From Ectobius pallidus (lineage: Eukaryota > Arthropoda > Insecta > Blattodea > Ectobiidae), in the NCBI GenBank assembly GCA_964059195.1, contig CAXKWD010000006.1, positions 132,662,539 through 132,726,538 on the forward strand: a stretch of 64,000 nt of DNA, in the 5' to 3' direction. Under the pieces are notes generated by a model. It had not been told where the DNA came from. It worked only from the letters and a program-made list of their open reading frames with translations, and did not search any database. Positions 11,900 to 21,710 of this stretch are shown here, piece after piece; within the stretch, counting starts at the first letter, position 1, and each line of letters opens with the position of its first letter. The position numbers and the translations under genes were made by a program.

Positions 11900-12226
11900 C
11901 CGTGTAATGAAGGTGAAATACGATGTAGTCAACCTTGATGGCACGTTTGATTGCATGCTGGCCTCTGAACCAAAAGGTCGCGGTTCAAAACCAGCCAAAG
12001 GCATTATGTATATGTGGGGAAATATCCAGCAGATACTTTAGACAGTTGTGAGTCACCAATATATTTCAGGCTAGTTAAGAATTACAGTATGCTGTGTTCC
12101 GTCTTTGTAATAAATCGATTCACATAGATAACAATTTACCTCTTGTTAAATGAATGTAAACTATTCTGAATAGCTGAGTAAGATCTTAAGATCGCGACGG
12201 TAAATTACTTTTACCATACCATATAG
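11900..12226 (+). mobile_element. tRNA-SINE with ACCAT-type tail
   Basis: A tRNA-like head spans about 11936-11995: TGGCACG...ATGCTGGCCTCTGAACC with B box GGTTCAAAACC at 11982-11992 (two departures from consensus). The unit runs about 230 bases further and ends in TTACCATACCATA at 12211-12223. That tail has the same repeat type as the LINE ending at 15962, suggesting a SINE that borrows that LINE's 3' end. Boundaries are approximate. Confidence 0.5.
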
Positions 12227-13555
12227 TAGACGGATTGAACATGGGCATGGAAGACGAAATGATGACGAAATTTTGCTTTACCAATTATTGGTGATTCGTG
12301 TTTTTGGAAAAGGGCTGGTGTTACAGTGAGAATGTGTTAGATTCTAACTTTGCTTCTAAAGTATTTTGTTTTAATATAGCCGTAGTTTTAAAAATTAATA
12401 TAAATCGGGACTATCTGTTGTATGATTCCCAACACAGGCAGGTATAAATAATACAAAAAATATCACAGCACCCAATATCTTATAGCCTAAAAATAAATTT
12501 TTAACTAGGATTGCGAAAATATGTAGGTCAAAATGGCTATTTTTTTAGCGTGTTTATAGTGTAGCAGAAGTATAACCTTATTTTTTCCTATCAGTAATAG
12601 TAGGAAGGGTTTCAATATTTCCGATACCGTCGATCTTGATGCTTGTTACTCGGTTCTAATTGCATGTGGCGGCATAAACTTGTAATTGGTTCCTTGATTT
12701 ATGTAAAGGCTCGGTTTACTTAATTTATTTTACACTTTTGCACGATAAATTAGAACGAAATGTATCGATATTTTAATTTTATGAAGGAATAATTACGAAA
12801 ATATCACTTGCTGCTTGTAATGTTTAATTGCAAGCAACCATATAATGTATTATTTAACTACCGGTAATTTTATATCGAACACACATACCCATACATCAAT
12901 AAAAGAAAACAGACTTCAGACTTGCTAAGCGTGCTGTGTTGTGAAATAGTTGAGGCAATATCGAAGGACCTAAACTCATTCCAAGGTAAATGGCTTCGAC
13001 TGTAAAATTCCTTAACTAGAGTTTAAAAGTCCGATTTGAGCTAGCAGCAATTAGATAACCTTCCAACTGGCGTGGGTAAATCGTTTTTAGCTATAGTTGA
13101 ACTTGATAGGATACTATTTTTGTGATGCGAAGGATGGAATTAATAATTATCTTAGAATAGTTCGTAGTCAATTAATGGAGTTATTCTTTAATATGGTAGA
13201 TGGATAATTTTTCTTGGAAATAACTGAGAATAAATTTCTTATCATTTTCAGTTTATTGTATTCAAATTATTTTTGTCTTGAGAGGGACAAAGCAAATAAA
13301 AATAATAGAATAAATATAAAGTTTAAGCAGCACTTTAAAAATATAAAACATTAATGTAACAGTTGTTAATCAAGATCGTCCAACAACTTAAAAAATAACA
13401 AATCTGATTCAACAGATAATATCCCCTTCTAATAAGGAATAAATTCAAATCAGTAATGATAAAAATAACCTAAATACAGGAGAAAAATAACAAGAACGAT
13501 AATTAAATATTAAAGGGTATGTTTGGTCCCTAATTAATTTTTTTTTTAATATTAG
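12227..13555. other. Non-coding stretch, nothing assigned
   Basis: AT-rich DNA without frames above 60 codons and without recognisable repeat termini. Confidence 0.35.
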
Positions 13556-13599
13556 ATTTGAGTTATGATAAATATTATAGCTTTGATAATGCATTAAAA

Positions 13600-14228
13600 A
13601 AAACTGTTATTTACCGGATATCAGCAGAAATAATTGAAGGGGTGATTCCAAATACCAGACAAGTCCAAAAACTAATTCTTCGTGGTCACATCTTTCTAGG
13701 GAAACTACTTCCGTCTCCAAATGACAGACAGGTCCAGTTATATATAATGCAAGTGAAATATTGGGGATTGTACAAATAAAGACAAGTCCAACGCTTTCCG
13801 CCAAAATCCAGACTAGTCCTCGGACTTGTCTGCTATTTGGAGAATGTAGCAGGAGAGTACGCTATTGTGCTTTCTCCACTAATGCCGAAAATAGCTTTTT
13901 AACGTCCTGCTTCGAAGTTGCGAGTCTCTGTCTCAGTAGCGTTCAACAATGGATGATAGGCCTATATTAATCCTGGTGTGTGGCCAAAAAGACGAGAAAT
14001 AGAAGAAAAGAGGTACAAAATTAAGGTGAAGAACATGCAAATGACTTGTTGGACCTCATACAGTACCTTGAGGACCCTGAACATCACAACTATTATAAGT
14101 CTTTATTGGAGGAATTATTGAACTAAATGTTGATATTGACAACGATGACAATTCTGATGGTTGTGAAAATTTACACGGAATGTTCCGTATGAAAAAAAAT
14201 TGGAATTTGTCAGTATTTCGATAATAAT
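13600..14228 (+). other. Coding-like remnant of unknown family
   Basis: Two features stand out. First, near-identical phrases built on CAGACAAGTCC recur at about 13656, 13727, 13780 and 13811, then inverted at 13821. They are often preceded by CAAAT or AAAT and sit in overlapping frames with few stops. Second, 14025-14110 reads GEEHANDLLDLIQYLEDP... and, after a frameshift, ELNVDIDNDDNSDGCENLH to a stop at 14225, an acidic, low-bias-free stretch unlike random AT-rich DNA. I do not recognise the protein. It could be a decayed transposon ORF. Confidence 0.3.
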
Positions 14229-14229
14229 A

Positions 14230-15066
14230 TTCACATTCGAGGATTAAATATTTTATATTCCTTCATGTGACTTACGATTTCCGCAAAAACCAAACAAGCC
14301 CAAATGTTTTTTTTTCATTATTTCTCAAATATCCCGTTAAAAATATGTTTTCTTTTATTTGGAAAGCAAAGCTGCTAGTGAGCAAATAGTAAACAAAATA
14401 AGTTTCCAATCAGCTCACATGAAGCTACATGTATTTTTTTTTAAGTTTGTGAAAATTTTACTTTTGGAATTGTCTGGTTCTTGGAATCTACTCTTCAATT
14501 AATACATTTTATAATGTTCTTCCCAAGACCGATGCAACACCCTTGGAGAAGGAGTTCACTGTAAGATCCACAATGTGTTTCTGTGTTATGAACTGCATTG
14601 CTATATGTCCCAACACAATTCTGCATCCCTGTTGTTTGCATATGACGAAGCCGAAATAATGCCCGTGTTTGGATTGCAGTAATATGACGTGGGACTGGAC
14701 AGCCCTCAGTTGCAACATTCAAATGCAGACTGTAAATAACACCGCGGTTACGTCACGCAAACAGATGGCTCCGGGATGAGTAAATGTGTCATTACTCCAG
14801 AGTAAAGACTTCGCGAACACCAACTCACTCTATTTTCGTTCCCTAATTGAAAGGGATGGGAGCAAGAACCGGGTGATTCAATTTTTCGAACTGTAGAATT
14901 CGGGTTAAAACACACACCAACATTTTGTTTATATTATCGTGGCAGTAAGCCATCATACAGAGTAGAAGCTGTCTGTATAACTGTGCAGATTAAAGGAAGT
15001 GATAAATAACATTAAAATAAATGTAAAGTATATTTTCTGTTTTTTGGTTATAGGGAACAACTGTAG
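14230..15066. other. Unassigned stretch
   Basis: Overlapping minus-strand frames at 14495-14722 match no known family. A somewhat GC-richer patch lies at 14735-14880. Nothing assignable was seen. Confidence 0.3.
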
Positions 15067-15649
15067 TTGAGAGACCAAATAACGTGGGCGGGAAGAATAC
15101 GCAGGGGCTTGGAAGAAATAGGCATGGGATTTATAAACGAAAGAGGCAGGAGGAACAAACGAAATGTTTGGCGGAAAGTCAGGAATCGTCTAAGAGATAT
15201 TGACAGGCAAATAACGGAAGGGGAATGTAGGGACAAGGTTGCTCTGGAGATCCAATCAATGATTAAAACCAACAGAAAGATATCTATATGAGGGGAGCGC
15301 TGAAAGCAGGACGGGTTTAGCCTGGTTTCGTCTAGGAGCCTGGAAATCGCTGAAACGCGTCAATGCAGAAGGAACCAGAATATGTCCACTACGTGACAAG
15401 GATGAGACAGCACAGCATATTCTCTCGGAATGTGAAGTCACTGAGATGCTTAGGCAACGATATCTGCCAGACTTCACTGAGATGCTTAGGCAACGATATC
15501 TGCCAGACTTGTTTGTTGTCTCTAGAAGAGGTCATATGGCCATATTCGAGCTGTTGAGTGACACATTTTCCGAAGGGGTGGGTAAATTCATGTCTAAAGT
15601 CCGACAGCTCAGGGTAGAAAAGGATGGGAGGGAGGGGCAGGGGGAGTAA
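15067..15649 (+). pseudogene. LINE ORF2 C-terminal remnant
   Basis: The first block, 15067-15291, reads MRDQITWAGRIRRGLEEIG and continues, rich in Arg/Lys/Glu. A +1 frameshift near 15285 moves to the frame ending at 15649 (LYEGSAESRTG, LAWFRLGAWKSLKRVNAEG, then C-P-L-R-D-K-D-E-T-A-Q-H-I-L-S-E-C). The Cys-X-X-X...His-X4-Cys arrangement, in which the second Cys of the usual CPxC pair is Arg, resembles the zinc-knuckle-like motif that follows the RNase H region in insect LINEs. A perfect 36-bp in-frame duplication repeats 12 residues (TEMLRQRYLPDF, then the same with final Leu). The 5' end is missing. Confidence 0.72.
15439..15510 (+). repeat. Perfect 36-bp in-frame tandem duplication
   Basis: 15439-15474 and 15475-15510 are identical over all 36 bases and repeat 12 codons of the LINE remnant without changing frame. 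Perfect identity implies a recent event or an allele of the source element. Confidence 0.95.
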
Positions 15650-15962
15650 TCTTTTGTCTGTTTATTATTATGGGTTATATTGTATTACTATTGTATTATT
15701 ATTGTATTATTATTATTGTCATATACAACTTTTTGTCTTCTTTCTTTTCTTCATCTTTATATAGCATTATTATATAAGTTATCGTATTATATTGTTTTGT
15801 ATTATTAATGTTACTTTTCTCTTCTTCTGTTTGTTTTTGCCTTGTGCATAGTAAAAGCACGAACGGCCGTCTAGGCCCGTGCGTTGGATTTATTCTATGG
15901 ATAATGTATCTAACATGTATATAAGAATAAAGATGCACCTTACCATACCATACCATACCATC
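15650..15962 (+). mobile_element. LINE 3' UTR with (ACCAT)n tail
   Basis: The remnant ORF ends with TAA at 15647-15649. An AT-rich (TATTATTG)-like UTR follows, then AAAGATGCACCTTACCATACC and further CATAC repeats to about 15962. The tandem pentamer tail marks the LINE 3' terminus. The same tail type is seen at 12211-12223. Confidence 0.65.
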
Positions 15963-15964
15963 AT

Positions 15965-16425
15965 ACGTTTAACGATTCCTCCGAAACAGACCGATCACGA
16001 TCGTTTATCTTATAATGTGCTTCCTGGTCGCAAGGATACAATTTTATCTGATAAAACGCCAGCTCGTTACTGGACACCTATGTGATTAGTAGGTCACATC
16101 CTGCCAGTTAATATAATGAAAACACTATTTTATACAATATAACTTGTTTATAAATTGAAATAATGTAAATGTGCATTGATTAAAAGCAATTTCGATTCGG
16201 TGCAAGCCAGTTCGAGTGCTTTTATTGCGTTCTGATGTTAGCAATTTACGACGACGATCTCTACTTTGTGGTAAGCACTATTGGTAGCATTGGTAACAGT
16301 GTTCTCACAGTTGGCAGAATATTGAGAACAAAATAAGAAAATGATTATTATATACACAATCCGTAACACTTTATACATGGAATAGGCTTAATAAAGCCTA
16401 CACAAGATCACGAGTTTATCAGATA
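15965..16425 (+). repeat. Dispersed element, copy 1
   Basis: Aligns along its length with 41367-41915. Shared landmarks in order: CGTTTA.C..TTCCTC, GGTTTATCTTATAA or CGTTTATCTTATAA, TTTTATCTGATAAAA, CAGYTCGTTACTGGACAC, ATTTTATACAA, CGATTCGGTGCA.GCCAGT, CAGAATA.TGA.AACAAA, ACAAAATCCGT or ACACAATCCGT, and CGAGATTACTTATCA-like ends. No coding capacity was seen. Nested TTATCTGATAA palindromes suggest a DNA transposon derivative, but no target duplication was identified. It begins right after the LINE (ACCAT)n tail. Confidence 0.75.
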
Positions 16426-16480
16426 AATTTGCTCGAACATTGTTCTCGCAAATGTACCGATAAACTCGTAATCTCTTGTG
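16401..16480. repeat. 80-bp hairpin
   Basis: 16401-16420 (CACAAGATCACGAGTTTATC) pairs with 16460-16480 with only a few mismatches. The stem continues through AAATTTGC/GCAAATG and closes around 16435-16446. It is preceded by a smaller hairpin, TAGGCTTAATAAAGCCTA (16383-16400). It lies at the right end of dispersed element copy 1. Confidence 0.85.
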
Positions 16481-16588
16481 GGATTTCCTATGATATTAAG
16501 TTAACAGCACTCATAGAATGACAACAACGCACATTTTTAATTTTAAATGTTTATGGTCTAAAAGGTGTAACATTTCAGCATTCATAAA

Positions 16589-16822
16589 GGAAATTGTGAA
16601 TTAAACTATTATCATTTAATTACTCATATAAATTTAAACGATTCTATTTTAGCCACCTATTCTTAATATAAGTTTTAGGAATAATATGTATATATATATA
16701 TATATTCCTAAAACTAAGGAATAATATTTTTTTTCCCACTTATATTAAGAATAGGTGCCTTAAATAGAATCGTTTAAATTTATATAAGTAATTAAATGAT
16801 AATAGTTTATTTCACAATTTCC
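16589..16822. repeat. Large inverted repeat, ~84-bp arms
   Basis: The left arm 16589-16672 (starting GGAAATTGTGAATTAAACTA) and right arm 16739-16822 are reverse complements with only a handful of differences. Inside the loop a second palindrome (AGTTTTAGGAAT...ATTCCTAAAACT, 16671-16715) flanks a (TA)n core, and the right side carries an extra ~20 bases. The arrangement could be a foldback MITE or an inverted duplication. The right arm abuts the composite repeat at 16831. Confidence 0.88.
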
Positions 16823-17814
16823 TATATATATTAGCTTAAAAGGCCCAGCGTCGTCCGGGTTTTTATTTTGTAATTTAAAATTAACTTATGAAGGACTTTC
16901 GATTTTCAAACTCTGGGGCCTTGTATAATATATAAGCCTACATAGAACTTGATATGAGGAAGAACGACTTATCACACTCAAACTATTCCCTCAGAAAACG
17001 CTAGATATAGCTTTTAATGGTTCACAGAGGATGTCCAATGTTGCATTCGGTTGCTTCTACACACTATGCCTGGGAGGGGTTGAAATAAGAAGAAACATAA
17101 ATTCCGATTACATAAGATTGTATTGTTTTTATGAAAATTTTTATTTCTCACCTTCATGTTACCATACAACCGTTTCGGAGCTGAAATTTAAAAAAAAATC
17201 AATATAACTTTCATACTTTCCTCCCCCAAAACCTGGGACATAATATACTGGGGGCGTAGGACTGAAAATGTTCCATCCTATTTTGTCTTCTTGTAGATGT
17301 TTAGGGCCTATGATAAACATCCTACAGCTATGAGTGACGTATCAGTGGATTGGATTTTTTCTACCGACTTCTGACATAGCATACTCACTGGCACACACTT
17401 AAGCCTCCCTGCAATACGACCGCTTATTCTACATCAAAATGTGAAGTGAGAAAATGGCATTTTCCATGTCGAGGGTAGAGAAAGTTATGTGACTTCTTCA
17501 CATTGTGCTTTATTTTCTTGGATTTCATTCTTCAAGAATTATTTTCACAAATGTATTAATTACATCGATAGCATACCATACAGCATTTTCGGGGCTGAAA
17601 TAAAAAAGAAATTCAATATCTTTTTCATGCTTTCCTTCCCATAAACCTGGGACATAATATACTGCGCGCGTAGGACTGAAAATGTTCCATCCCATTTTGT
17701 CTTCTTTTAGATGCTTTGGGCTCTCATAAACATCCCTATTTCTCAACTAATACAAAGCCTGCAGCTATGAATAACGCATCAGTGGATAGGATTTTTTACC
17801 GACTTCTGATATAG

Positions 17815-19220
17815 GACTGGCCATAGCACGACATCGGCCCTGTTAAAAATCAATGAAGACATACGTGAAGCTACTGGCCAACGTAAATTAACCATACGAA
17901 CATTACTAGATTTCAGTAAGGCTTTCGACACTGTAGACATTGATATTCTAATATGTAAGCTTAAAAGATTGAACTGTTCTGGAAGTGTCATATCCTGGTT
18001 CGACTCCTACCTTCGCGAACGCCAACAATGTGTTTTAGTAGGTGATCGTTTTTCTTCTTGGCGTTTCGGGAGGGCTGGTGTCCCCCAGGGCACAATCCTA
18101 GGACCCTTACTTTTTAGCATATATATTAATGATGCAACCAAAACAATAAAGCATTGTAGATATCACCTGTATGCTGATGATTTACAGCTATACATTCATT
18201 CCACTACTGACTTTATCAACGACGCACTGACGAAACTCAATGAAGACTTGGCTTCAGTTTGCAAATGGGCAGACAATTTTGGACTTACCTTAAACACAGG
18301 AAAATAGCAAGCAATTGTAATGGGACATCAGCGTTTGATAAGTAGAGCAAATATTAATATCATACCGCGCGTGCAAATTAATGGCTCTCCTATAAACTAT
18401 AGCCTATCGGTAAAAAATCTTGGCGTCTTTATGGATTCAGATCTAAATTGGAACACTCAAGTATCACACGTCTGTAAAAAGGTATATTCATTACTCCATT
18501 CTCTAAAAACTGTGAACGACTTCCTCCCTAGTGAACTAAAGAAACGTCTAGTCCAAGCGCTAGTGATGCCTCATTTCGATTACTGCGATATTCTGTTGAC
18601 CAACTTAAACACCACCCTTACTGACAGACTTCAGCGTGCTCATAACGCTTGTGTTAGATTTATCTGTAATATCAGACGATTTGACCACGTGACGCCATGT
18701 TTTCACACCTTGTCATGGATGCGCCTCAAACAACGAAGAATGATCCATTCTCTTATCTTTCTTTATAACATATTATTATCTTCCTCTCCTTCTTACTTAC
18801 ACTCTCGTTTTAATCTCCTTTCGACCTCACGAACGCATAACCAAAATCTACTGCTTATTCCCCAACATACAACATCATTCTATTCGTCATCTTTTAGTGT
18901 ATCAATTCCTCGCTTTTGGAATTCGTTGCCGTGTCATATCAGAGATTGTCGAAATGTACCACAATTTAGAAATAAGTTGAATATCCATTTTATTAGTCAT
19001 TAATTTTATTTTAGTTTAGTTTATCAAACTTGCAATTAAATCCTTGTAATTTTATTGTCTGTAGCATGTTTAGTTTTAATTTATAATTTATCAATTCTTG
19101 TATTGTCTGTAGTATGTAGACCTATTATTTACGAAATGTATAGTTTTACTGGTGCAGTGGAAGAAAAGGCCTTATGGCCTTAACTGCGCCAGTATAAATA
19201 AATTAATAATAATAATAATA
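17815..19220 (+). mobile_element. 5'-truncated CR1/L2-like LINE
   Basis: Non-LTR retrotransposon cut off within the reverse-transcriptase domain, with an ORF to 19003, a ~200-base 3' UTR containing AAGGCCTTATGGCCTT, and an (AAT)n tail ending at 19220. It is flanked by ATATAG on both sides (17809-17814 and 19221-19226), the likely target duplication. The uninterrupted version of the site is present at 17366-17380 in unit 1 of the host tandem repeat (CTTCTGACATAGCATACTC), which confirms the boundaries. Truncation at the 5' end is the normal outcome of target-primed reverse transcription. A 3' end of the same family lies on the minus strand at 41591-41648. Confidence 0.9.
17816..19003 (+). pseudogene. 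Reverse transcriptase (LINE ORF2), one stop
   Basis: A single frame runs from the truncation point to TAA at 19003, broken once by TAG at 18305-18307. RT landmarks in order are LLDFSKAFDTVD (catalytic Asp region), GVPQGTILGPLLFSIYIND, then YADDLQLYIHS with the catalytic YADD box. Thumb-like sequence follows (LGVFMDSDLNW), and the C-terminus reads SIPRFWNSLPCHIRDC...FRNKLNIHF, typical of CR1/L2-type ORF2. Missing are the endonuclease domain and the first RT blocks. The preserved YADD and the single stop indicate a fairly young insertion. An ATG at 17969 is internal and not a real start. Confidence 0.92.
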
Positions 19221-20037
19221 ATATAGCATACTCACTGGCACACACTTAATCTGTCCCTGCAATACGACCGCTTATTCTACATCAATGATGTCGAGGGTAG
19301 AGAAAGTTATGTGACTGCTTCACATTGTGCTTTATTTTCTTGGATTTTATTCTTCAAGAATTATTTTCACAAATGTATTAATTACATCGATAGCATCAGA
19401 ATTTGATAAAACCCAGTTTTATGTAGTTCTCAACGCCCTATGTGAACACTGTAAACAATACACTGTTGTTATGATAACTGAATTGCATTTCATTTTTCAG
19501 TATAATATTTTCAGAAATTACATAAATTTTCAAGTGGTTTGTTTGAATGTTAGTGTTCACCACGTTACTTCCCGGGCTTAACTGGGTATGTGTGCAAAAT
19601 TTCGTACAAATTGGCCAAGAAATGTAGATTTGTATAGGGAACATACATACCCATACATACATACACACTTTTGACCTGGCTTGGTTGCAAGACTCACACT
19701 TCTTTCTTTCTTTTTTTGTTTGTTAAGAAAACATGTGAAAGCGGAACTTTGAAACTGTGAATATGTCACACTTCTTTTTTTATACTTCAATTTTTTTTAA
19801 TCTTTTATTTTGTTATGTAAACAATTGACAGCAGAACTCTCTAACTGGGGCCTCATTTCACATTTCCGACTTTTCCAGTGGATTTTCTAAAAATTTTCTT
19901 TCATACCAACCTTGTCCTGACAATTACGAACACAACAAACAAACAAAAAATCAGCCAAATCGGTCAAACCGTTCTCAAGTGATGCGGCAACATACATTTT
20001 GGAAATTCATTTCTATTAATTTAGATAGAAGATACAT

Positions 20038-20040
20038 ATA

Positions 20041-20089
<49 letters not shown>

Positions 20090-20112
20090 ATATATATATA
20101 TATATATATATA
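20038..20112. repeat. (TG)n/(TA)n microsatellite
   Basis: TGTGTGTG followed by a long TA dinucleotide run with one AACA interruption, directly after the 3' end of the composite repeat. Confidence 0.95.
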
Positions 20113-20325
20113 ATTGTGTGTTTGTGTGTGTCTTGTAGATTTAATAGTAAACTGAACCCTCGGGTTTTCCTTATAATTGGGGCTGCTATCCCTTATGGGT
20201 TTTCTCTCTAAACTAAATTTAGGTCAAATTGCAATAATTGAATAGACCTACTAACTGAACCATTTTTAACTCTAGAATTTAGCTTCAATAAAATACAAAA
20301 AGAAATTATATTATTTCACATACAA

Positions 20326-20539
20326 CTTACGTCTCAGCAGCACTGAATATGGTAAATAGCGACTTGCGGATTGTGTTTAGATAACACGCAGTACACGGCT
20401 GTCGGAGAAGAAGCCTGTCATTGCAGGAGACACCGTGAATGCCTACATCTCAATAGCACTGAGTATGGTAAATAGCGCCTTGCGGATTGTGTTTAGATCA
20501 CACGCATTACACGGCTGTCGGAGAAGAAGCCTGTGCAAA
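20326..20539 (+). repeat. 116-bp tandem duplication
   Basis: The block from TCTCAGCAGCACTGAATATG recurs 116 bases later as TCTCAATAGCACTGAGTATG. Both contain TTGCGGATTGTGTTTAGATM and ACACGGCTGTCGGAGAAGAA. The second unit runs directly into the partial repeat copy at 20532. The family is unknown. Confidence 0.88.
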
Positions 20540-20972
20540 TTGGTCAAGAAATGTAGATTTGTATAGGGAACAAACATACCCACATACGTACGTACATACA
20601 TACATACATACACACTTTCGATTTGGCTTCGTTGCAAGACTCACTTTTTTGTTTTTTGTTTTTGTTTTGTTGTTGTTTTATTTCGTTATGAAAACATGTG
20701 ACAGCGGAACTCTCAAACTGTGAATATGTCACACTTCAATTTCTTAAATCTTTTTTATGTAAACAATTGACAGCAGAACTCTCTAACTTTGCCTCATTTC
20801 ACATTTCCGACTTTTTCCGTGGATTTTCCCAAAAAAATTATTTCATACAAACCTTGTCCTAACAATTACGAACACACACACACACACACACACAAAGAAT
20901 CAGCTAAATCGGTCGAGCCGTTCTCAAGTGATGCGGCAACATACATTTTGGAAATTCATTTTTAATAATATA
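20532..20972 (+). mobile_element. Second 3' part of composite repeat
   Basis: Closely matches 19593-20028: GGTCAAGAAATGTAGATTTG, (TACA)n, GTTGCAAGACTCAC, GAATATGTCACACTTC, ACAATTGACAGCAGAACTCT, CAAGTGATGCGGCAACATAC and the terminal AAATTCATTTTTAATAATAT. It carries an (AC)n run at 20873-20894 where the first copy has ACAAACAAAC. Confidence 0.85.
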
Positions 20973-20975
20973 GAA

Positions 20976-21710
20976 TATATCTCATATATATATATTATTG
21001 AACACTTCGATAATTTTCGTGTTAATCCTTTTAGTCTACACTTTTGCACCGCCGCGCCATATTTAATGCATAATAAATAATATTGTGATCGTTATAAGAA
21101 TTTAATAATACATCTTAAATTCAAAATAATCGAAATCAGTCATACAAAATCTTAATTGTCTACTGATTCATGGCAGTGAGAGCATAAATGTATCGTTTCT
21201 AGTGCATGTCCCGTCTGAAAAACTCGTTATAGTGAATAACATATTTAACTTAATGAAAGATCACGTCGTTAGTAATATAAATAGCATGAGATGTTGAAAA
21301 TTTGTAAGCGCTATCTTTCTAAGAACTGTTAATTAACTAAAATTTTCAATATAACCGATTACTCAGCTGCAGCATCAGGGTATTTCTACTGTTAATGCAC
21401 GAAGAATTAGGATTGAGAATATCGGAAACTGTGAAGTAGACAAGATAGATGCTATTGAGTTAAAATTTAAAAAAAAGTAATTATAAGCTAGCTGGCGTAG
21501 GCAGCCAGAAAACTAATTTAAAATAGAATGAAAGGCAGGCAGTAGCGTCATGGAGCCTATAAATTGTAGTGATTTCTAGCTTGTGTATACGCGAGAGCAG
21601 GCATGGTGCTCCTTCTCATTTGATAACGAATAAATCCATTATCCGCAACAGGATGATGGTGAGCTTGTGATTAATGAATAGGGCGCCCAGATAGGGTCAA
21701 GCAGCTACTG
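20976..21710. other. Non-coding stretch, nothing assigned
   Basis: No frame or repeat terminus recognised. Confidence 0.35.

Larger units (their letters stand above)
17160..19395 (+). repeat. 414-bp tandem duplication, second unit split
   Basis: Unit 1 is 17160-17573, from ACCATACAACCGTTTCGGAG to ATTACATCGATAGC. Unit 2 starts at 17574 (ACCATACAGCATTTTCGGGG), is interrupted by the LINE at 17815-19220, and resumes at about 19221 through 19395. Shared blocks include CCTGGGACATAATATACTG, GACTGAAAATGTTCCATCC and GCATACTCACTGGCACACAC. Unit 2 lacks about 25 bases present near 17443-17466 of unit 1. Confidence 0.88.
16831..20028 (+). mobile_element. Composite repeat with CCCGG-hairpin head
   Basis: The head is TTAGCTTAAAAGGCCCAGCG followed by TCGTCCGGG. 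The same head recurs at 63219 (ACCCGGCGTCGCCCGGGT, a short stem). The sequence runs through a 414-bp tandem duplication, a LINE insertion (17815-19220) and a 3' part ending CTCAAGTGATGCGGCAACAT and AAATTCATTTCTATTAATTT at about 20028. A second 3' part is at 20532-20972. The head and tail layout resembles the insect-wide repeats opening GCCCGCGGCTTCGCCCGCG (see 26003). I suspect non-autonomous or 3' portions of RTE-type LINEs, but no ORF supports this and the family is tentative. Confidence 0.65.

Noticed and set aside
14495..14722. Minus-strand frames of 75 and 69 codons
   Set aside because: Overlapping frames of equal length with no domain; likely chance.
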